64,000 nucleotides of DNA. It comes from Dryocosmus kuriphilus. Taxonomy: Eukaryota > Arthropoda > Insecta > Hymenoptera > Cynipidae. The position numbers were made by a program, and so were the translations under genes. Position 1 is the stretch's first letter. Each line of letters begins with the position of its first letter. The notes below the pieces were generated by a model. The model saw only the letters and a list, made by a program, of their open reading frames with translations. It was not told the DNA's origin and made no database searches. Shown here one piece after another: positions 59,003-64,000 of the stretch. The stretch spans positions 179,918,601 to 179,982,600 of the forward strand of contig CM076193.1 of the NCBI GenBank assembly GCA_038277395.1. The letters run 5' to 3'.

Positions 59003-59480
59003 GGAGCCGTGTTCCGCCACTTGCCATCAGGTAGTTCGTGAACCATAGCCGAGTTCCGCCACGACTCTTCAAGGGACAGATTAGGAGGAGTAGAAGTTCA
59101 ATGACGGGGGGTCTCTTTTAAGATAGACTGAGGTGTTAAATAATGGAGCGATATGCACACTATTGTTAGGAAGAGGGAAAAATAATACAGTCAAACCGCT
59201 AAGTAACCAAGTCTTTTTGTAAAAACCCGAAGTTTTTGTTAATTCCATCTTATTTCGTGTCTTAACGGTCACAGAAGAGTGATTGGTCACTTCTCGGACC
59301 ATTTTTCCAGGCTTTTCCATTGTATATATTTATTACACTAGTTCGCAGGCACATTTCAAAAGATGAAGTTGAGAGATTATTTAATTTTCAAACAGGTATA
59401 GGTGGCGGAACTCGGCTGTAGGATTAGTGAAGCTGTTTAGATCAAGGGATTAGAGATAGGGCACGTGGCGGAATTCGGCT
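59003..59480. repeat. Four copies of GCCGAGTTCCGCCAC in inverted pairs
   Basis: GCCGTGTTCCGCCAC near 59007 and GCCGAGTTCCGCCAC near 59048 point right; GTGGCGGAACTCGGC near 59402 and GTGGCGGAATTCGGC near 59464 point left. The arrangement brackets about 340 bp. It could be a MITE or a regulatory cluster. Confidence 0.6.
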
Positions 59481-59557
59481 ACCTCCATTGGAATAGGATG
59501 CAGATCTCGGAATGGTTAGATAAGAATCAAAAAGGATTGGAAAGCTTCGGAGAAAAA

Positions 59558-60027
59558 CTAATTTCCAAAATGTGGTACTTTTCTGATACGATCTCTTGTG
59601 AGAAGTCCAGTAAAAACTTGACCATTTGAAAATCCGACATAAATGCGTGTATGTACCAATTTTGTCGAAATTCTGTCGAGAGGGCGGAGATCTGATAATA
59701 CTACACCTGTTCCAAGTAGCCCTTTTCCAACTATCAGAGCAGCTTCATTTAAACTTTTAGAATTTGGCATTGCTTCCTGCTCCTTGAGAAATTGTATAGT
59801 ACCTTCCAAAGCGCCATGTGGCTCATGTACAAAAAGGTATGCAGCAGTATCATCACGAGGTGTTTTCTGCGTAATCCATTCAGGAAGTCCATAAAACTTC
59901 TTTAATTTATGCACATGCCCACCATAAAAAAGTCCACTCGTTGTTGCTATAAACGCTATAGCGTTGTCAGCAATCTCAATTGCATACGGGTTTTCAGTTG
60001 GAGGTGGCTGTTCTACAGTGAGTGCAT
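59558..60027 (-). CDS. Coding exon of unknown protein
   Basis: An uninterrupted minus-strand frame of 156 codons from an acceptor (TTAG at 60028-60030, phase 1) to a stop at 59558. It begins ALTVEQPPPTENPYAIEIAD, continues FIATTSGLFYGG and LKKFYGLPEWITQK, and ends with VGFSNGQVFTGLLTRDR. I do not recognise the family. No transposon terminal repeats, RT or DDE signatures lie around it, and composition is balanced compared with flanking AT-rich DNA. It may be the last exon of a host gene or a retained piece of an unknown element. No upstream exon was found in 60030-60820. Confidence 0.45.
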
Positions 60028-60029
60028 CT

Positions 60030-60820
60030 AATTTTGTGAAAAAAATGGATGTTTATAAAATTTTTGTACACTAGAAAAAGAGCTGTTAGTTATGTTAACT
60101 TTGAAAACTTTTGAATAATTCATTAATAATTTCTTCGTATATATAAGTAAAATTACAGTATCACAACTTTCAATATCAGTTTAAAAACACAGAATTTAAT
60201 TTTATTGTATTGCACAATATTCTTTAAAAACACTGAAGTTGAAAATTAGGAAGGTTTAAAATTGTAAAAATAATAATTCCTACATGTATAATGATTTTTA
60301 CCCAAGAATAATGTATAATATTGAAAGTTTTGCGGCCTTTGTTGGGTTTTTTGCTGTTTACTTTAAAAAATTCATTGCCAATGTGTTTCGATTCAAATTT
60401 GAATCATATTTATGACATTTTTATAACATTTTAAAAACAGTAATATAATAATCAAAATCAATGGAACATTCCGTATATTTTGTAGAGAACAGGCTTTATT
60501 CTGTGAAACTTAACCTGTACAAAAGATTATTCAAGTTAATGTTTTGTATAATGCAAAAAAGTTTGTATTATTATATTATTATTCAAAGAGAATTATTATT
60601 ACTTACGTTAGTGTTCATTTTGTTAAAGAAAAAGGGGCTTAAGTTATAAAATAAAGAACATTTTGTTAGAGCCATGAGGCTTGTCCGATAAAAACGTCAT
60701 GACTGAAATTTTAGGTTAGCATCATATAATACGTATATAGCTATAACCCGCGAAAAATGAGAAAAATTTGAAAAATTTTGAAAATTTAAAAATTATGAAT
60801 GTGTGTAATTAAATTATTAT
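60030..60820. other. AT-rich non-coding stretch
   Basis: Only short low-complexity ORFs. Could be intron DNA upstream of the exon at 60027. Nothing else supported. Confidence 0.5.
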
Positions 60821-60822
60821 AC

Positions 60823-62107
60823 GAGGGCAGGTCAATAAGTCTTTAGAAAAAGATAGAAAAAAAATTTTTTTTGAGTAATTTTTTTTTTTATTTCTCAACA
60901 TAGTCTCCTTCTAGTTCAATACACTTTGATAGACGTCCCTCCAACTTTTTTGAGCCTTCAGAAAAGTATGATTGCTGTAGTTCCTCAAAATAAGCATTTG
61001 TGTGGGCGATGACCTCCTCATTTGAACTAAACCGTTGTCCGCTGAGCCATTTTTTAAAATTTGGAAATAAGAAGAAGTCACCCGGGGCCAGATCTGGTGA
61101 ATACGGTGGATGGTCTATCAATTCAAACTTCAATTCCGCAAATTTAGCCATTAAAATTGCGCACGTGTGCATTATCCTGGAGAAAAAGGACTTTTTTTTT
61201 CTTCAAATGTGGACGATTTTCTTTTATTTTCTCATTTAGCTGTCCTAACAATGGCGCATAATACTGTCCAGTGATCGTCTGTCCCTTTTGCAAATAGTTA
61301 ATGAAGATAATACCACGTGCATCCCAAAATACGGTAGCCATAATCTTTCCAGCTGATTTCACCGTCTTTGCCTTCTTTGGAGCCCTTTCGCCTTTAACAA
61401 TCCACTGTTTAGACTGCTCTTTCGTCTCGGGAGTGTAGTGGTGTATCCACGTTTCATCTACAGTTATCAATCTGCGCAGAAACTCATCTGGGTTGCGACG
61501 CATGTGTTCCAAAAGAGCCTCAGAACAGACCACGCGGTTGCGTTTATTCTCAGCTGAGAGCAAACGCGGCACCCATCTTGCAGAAATTTTTTTCATTCCC
61601 AATTTATTTTGCAAAATTTAAATGACGGTACCTTTTGAAACCCCTGTGGCCTCAACTATTTCGCGCGATTTTATTCTTCGGTCTCTTAACACCATGTCGA
61701 GGATATTATGGATCATTTCCGGGGTACTCACGTCTACGGGACGTCCTGAACGATGTTCGTCTGCTGTTGATGTACGACCACGTTTAAATTCATTTATCCA
61801 GTTATAAACTGTTGCAAATGCAGGGGCAAATGTGCCATGAACTAAATCCAACTCAGCTTTTATTTCCTTTGCTGTTAAGCCTTTTAAATAGAAATGTTTG
61901 ATCACTGCTCTAAAGTCACTTTTTTCCATTAAAAAAAAAAAGAGAAGTTGTTTACTTCAACTGACGATTAAAACAAAACCACTCGATGAATATGGCTGCA
62001 ACTTTGCCAGATACCTAGTGAGGAGTGTCGCTTACTTAAAACTGACCATTGGCGACGCTACGAGCGCCATCTCTTAGACTTTCTAAAGACTTATTGACCT
62101 GCCCTCG
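60823..62107 (-). mobile_element. Mariner (fourth)
   Basis: Ends CGAGGGCAGGTCAATAAGTC and its inverse, TA on both sides (60821-60822, 62108-62109), 1285 bp. It inserted at the 3' end of a Penelope-like GIY-YIG fragment. Confidence 0.9.
60888..61929 (-). pseudogene. Mariner transposase (DD34D), one stop and one frameshift
   Basis: MEKSDFRAVIKHFYLKGLT at 61929; NWINEFKRGRTSTADEHRSG; TAA at 61615-61620 in GVSKGTVI*ILQNKLG; ITVDETWIHHY; VLFLQDNAH, then a frameshift near 61170; HPPYSPDLAPGDFF; ends ELEGDYVEK at 60888. Catalytic Asp residues all kept. Confidence 0.85.
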
Positions 62108-62109
62108 TA

Positions 62110-62640
62110 AATATTGCTAAGACCTTGAATGTCAGTTCTAAAATTAATAGAATTTGTATCATGTTGTATATGAATCATCTCCAGAATTAATCTTTTGTCC
62201 GAGTTAGGTTCTGTTTCTAAAATTTGGACATCTCTTAAATTAAAATTAAAAACATGTGAAAAATCATATGCGTGTTTGTCCAATATATGTTTTTTCACAG
62301 TTTTTACATTTAAGTTTGTAACGCAATTACATGTGTTTTCCTTCTTAGTCGCATCTTTTGTGCTTTTAAAACAAGTTTTTTTAAGATTATTTTCTATGGA
62401 GAAAATTAACTGTACATTACATTTGTTAAAAATTCTATAAAGACATTCATCAAAATTATGAGTATATGGTAGTGTAATTATCTTTTTTCTAATTTCAGAT
62501 ACCTTATTTGTTTTATCTACATTTGTTGTATTCTGAGAACTTAAAAATTTATAGCGTTCGATGATTTTACTTTTTTTAAGAATCTAATGGATAACCATTT
62601 TTTTTAAAGTATCTTTTATAAGAATTAGATTATCTTTATG
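62110..62640 (-). pseudogene. Penelope-like GIY-YIG C-terminal fragment
   Basis: DKHAYDFSHVFNFNLRDVQI and LETEPNSDKRLILEMIHIQH parallel the GIY-YIG copies at 26465 and 32000 but are clearly diverged, so this is a different subfamily. Further upstream (to 62640) only broken RT-tail frames. Confidence 0.7.
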
Positions 62641-62671
62641 GCCTTAAACCTTGAATACTTACTCATTTAAA

Positions 62672-64000
62672 ATGGAGAATCGAGGATTTTACCAACAACT
62701 TCGAGAATATTATAACGACCAAGAAGCAGCAATAATCAAGGAATGGATACGACTCATGTACTACGTGGAGAATAGAAAAAATCAACGCAGGTTTTTATTT
62801 AGATGTAAATATGAAGATCTCATTCCGAAACATATTTTATGTAATATTAATCCTAAAATTAGATGTTTCTCACAAAAAACTTGCGCTAATATAGAGAAAT
62901 AAATTTTTCAATTTGGAAAAATAATTTTGAATAATGAAATCAAGGACATATCGCTTGAAATTAAAGATATCTTTAAAGACATTTATCATTTTAAAATTCA
63001 AATCATTCAAACTTTCTCCGTAAATTTTTTTAATAACTTAGAATTTAAAACTTATCGAAATATTCACAAGCATGTCAGTAAATTAATAAATTCATCAAAG
63101 TTAAAAATTGAAAACTTAAGATACCAACAACATCTAAAATTAATAACTGATACTAAGAATTGGGTTGTCAATATGACAAATGTAATTATACCTAATGAAG
63201 TAAAAGAGATCATTGGTCTAGGTGGAAATTTTGCATTACCTTACAATAAACAAAATTTTCCAATTACTAAACTTATTTATAATATTGAATGCAATATGAA
63301 AAACATTGAACCAATTTTAAGAAATTCAATCAGAAAGAAAGTCACTTACTGGACTCAAAACTGGATATATAGTAATAATTTAATAAAAAACTCCTCTTTA
63401 TTACATAAAATCAAAAAAACTAAAGAATTTTTACATGCTAATAATGACATTATTGTAACTTCAGCTGATAAAAGTAATAAAAGTGTTATCATGAACAAAA
63501 TTGATTATACTACCAAACCTCTTGATTTATTAAATGACAAATCAACTTATAAAATTTTAAACAAAGATCCAACAATTAAATTTCAATCAAGCTTACATGA
63601 TTTATTAACATCATTTAAAAACAACAAAAGTATAAATGATAACACATATTATTATTTTAACTCTACAAACGGTATTGCTCCAAAATTCTATGGTTTGCCT
63701 AAACTGCATAAACCAAACTGTCCTCTTAGACCAATCACATCTTTTCCTGGATCACCCTTCTACAATATGTCGAAAACTTTATCAAAATCTCTACAAAAAA
63801 TTGTTGGAAAAACTAAATATCATATTAAAGATAGTTGGGACCTCAAAAATAAAACTGATAAAATCACAATTCCTAATAACTATACTGTTGTCTCCTTGGA
63901 TATTGTTTCAATGTACACTAACATCTCATGGAGTCTTATAAGAGGTACCATACGTAAACGATGGATGGAAATTAAACCTCACACTTTTTTATCTAGAGGT
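62672..64000 (+). pseudogene. Penelope-like gene, one in-frame stop, runs off the window
   Basis: ATG at 62672 (MENRGFYQQLREYYNDQEAA). TAA at 62900-62902; the same frame is then open to base 64000. Segments: NWVVNMTNVIIPNEVKEIIG, TSADKSNKSVIMNK, PKFYGLPKLHKPNCPLRPIT, and VVSLDIVSMYTNIS (motif A). RT motifs B and C and the endonuclease would lie beyond the window. The best-preserved Penelope-like copy here. Confidence 0.75.

Noticed and set aside
1..64000. CRISPR array, tRNA, rRNA, operons
   Set aside because: No spaced direct repeats of CRISPR type, no cloverleaf or rRNA core sequences noticed; gene structure with introns is eukaryotic.

Overview
The window is eukaryotic, repeat-dominated DNA. 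Its content is insect-like: mariner-type transposons (DD34D and DD41D), an env-bearing gypsy element of errantivirus type, a BEL/Pao element, Penelope-like elements with GIY-YIG endonucleases, hAT elements with BED fingers, and an arginine/glutamate-rich LINE ORF1 of a kind common in Hymenoptera. I favour an insect, perhaps a hymenopteran, but no single-copy marker gene is present to fix it. I see no tRNA, rRNA, CRISPR array or operon. Only one coding exon (minus strand, 59558-60027) is not clearly part of a mobile element.

Layout, left to right. (1) 1-4900: a hAT gene with four exons and splice phases that all match, killed by three in-frame stops; its third intron holds a small TIR element. 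(2) 4922-10094: a two-gene IS4EU/ISL2EU element, with a SWIM + YqaJ nuclease gene on plus and a THAP + DDE transposase on minus. (3) 10095-17620: a Penelope-like RT gene split by a minus-strand LINE (11287-16987, 11-bp target duplication), itself split by a hAT (12776-16540, 8-bp duplication CTTGTTAC) that carries a foldback MITE. (4) 17630-19048: an AT-rich array of roughly 112-bp repeats holding one MITE. (5) 19053-42821: a minus-strand gypsy/errantivirus element whose left LTR is split by a mariner (19208-32992). That mariner contains a 3.2-kb palindromic element (19795-22958), a near-intact second mariner (23618-24943) and an inverted Penelope-like dimer (24971-32910). The env region is split by a DD41D transposon (33661-36552). 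(6) 42826-56277: a minus-strand BEL/Pao element lacking its 3' part. A CACTA/Mirage/Chapaev-type element (45566-49255) and an internally deleted LINE (50177-51231) split its gag, and a hAT (51890-56211) that itself holds a mariner (53539-54808) splits its LTR. (7) 56280-60820: GA-rich DNA, an RTE-like LINE tail, a 155-bp tandem repeat, a microsatellite, a set of short inverted motifs and the unassigned exon. (8) 60823-64000: a fourth DD34D mariner inside a second inverted Penelope-like pair, whose plus-strand ORF runs off the window edge.

Nearly every boundary is supported by target-site duplications plus a coding frame that resumes on the far side, so relative insertion order can be read directly. 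The most notable signals are the palindrome within a palindrome; arrays of the nuclear-receptor-like motif TCAAGGTCA in the terminal repeats of two unrelated transposons; hammerhead-like motifs with a compensatory core change in the Penelope-like terminal repeats; and the two-gene IS4EU element with mirrored but asymmetrically arranged promoter-side blocks.
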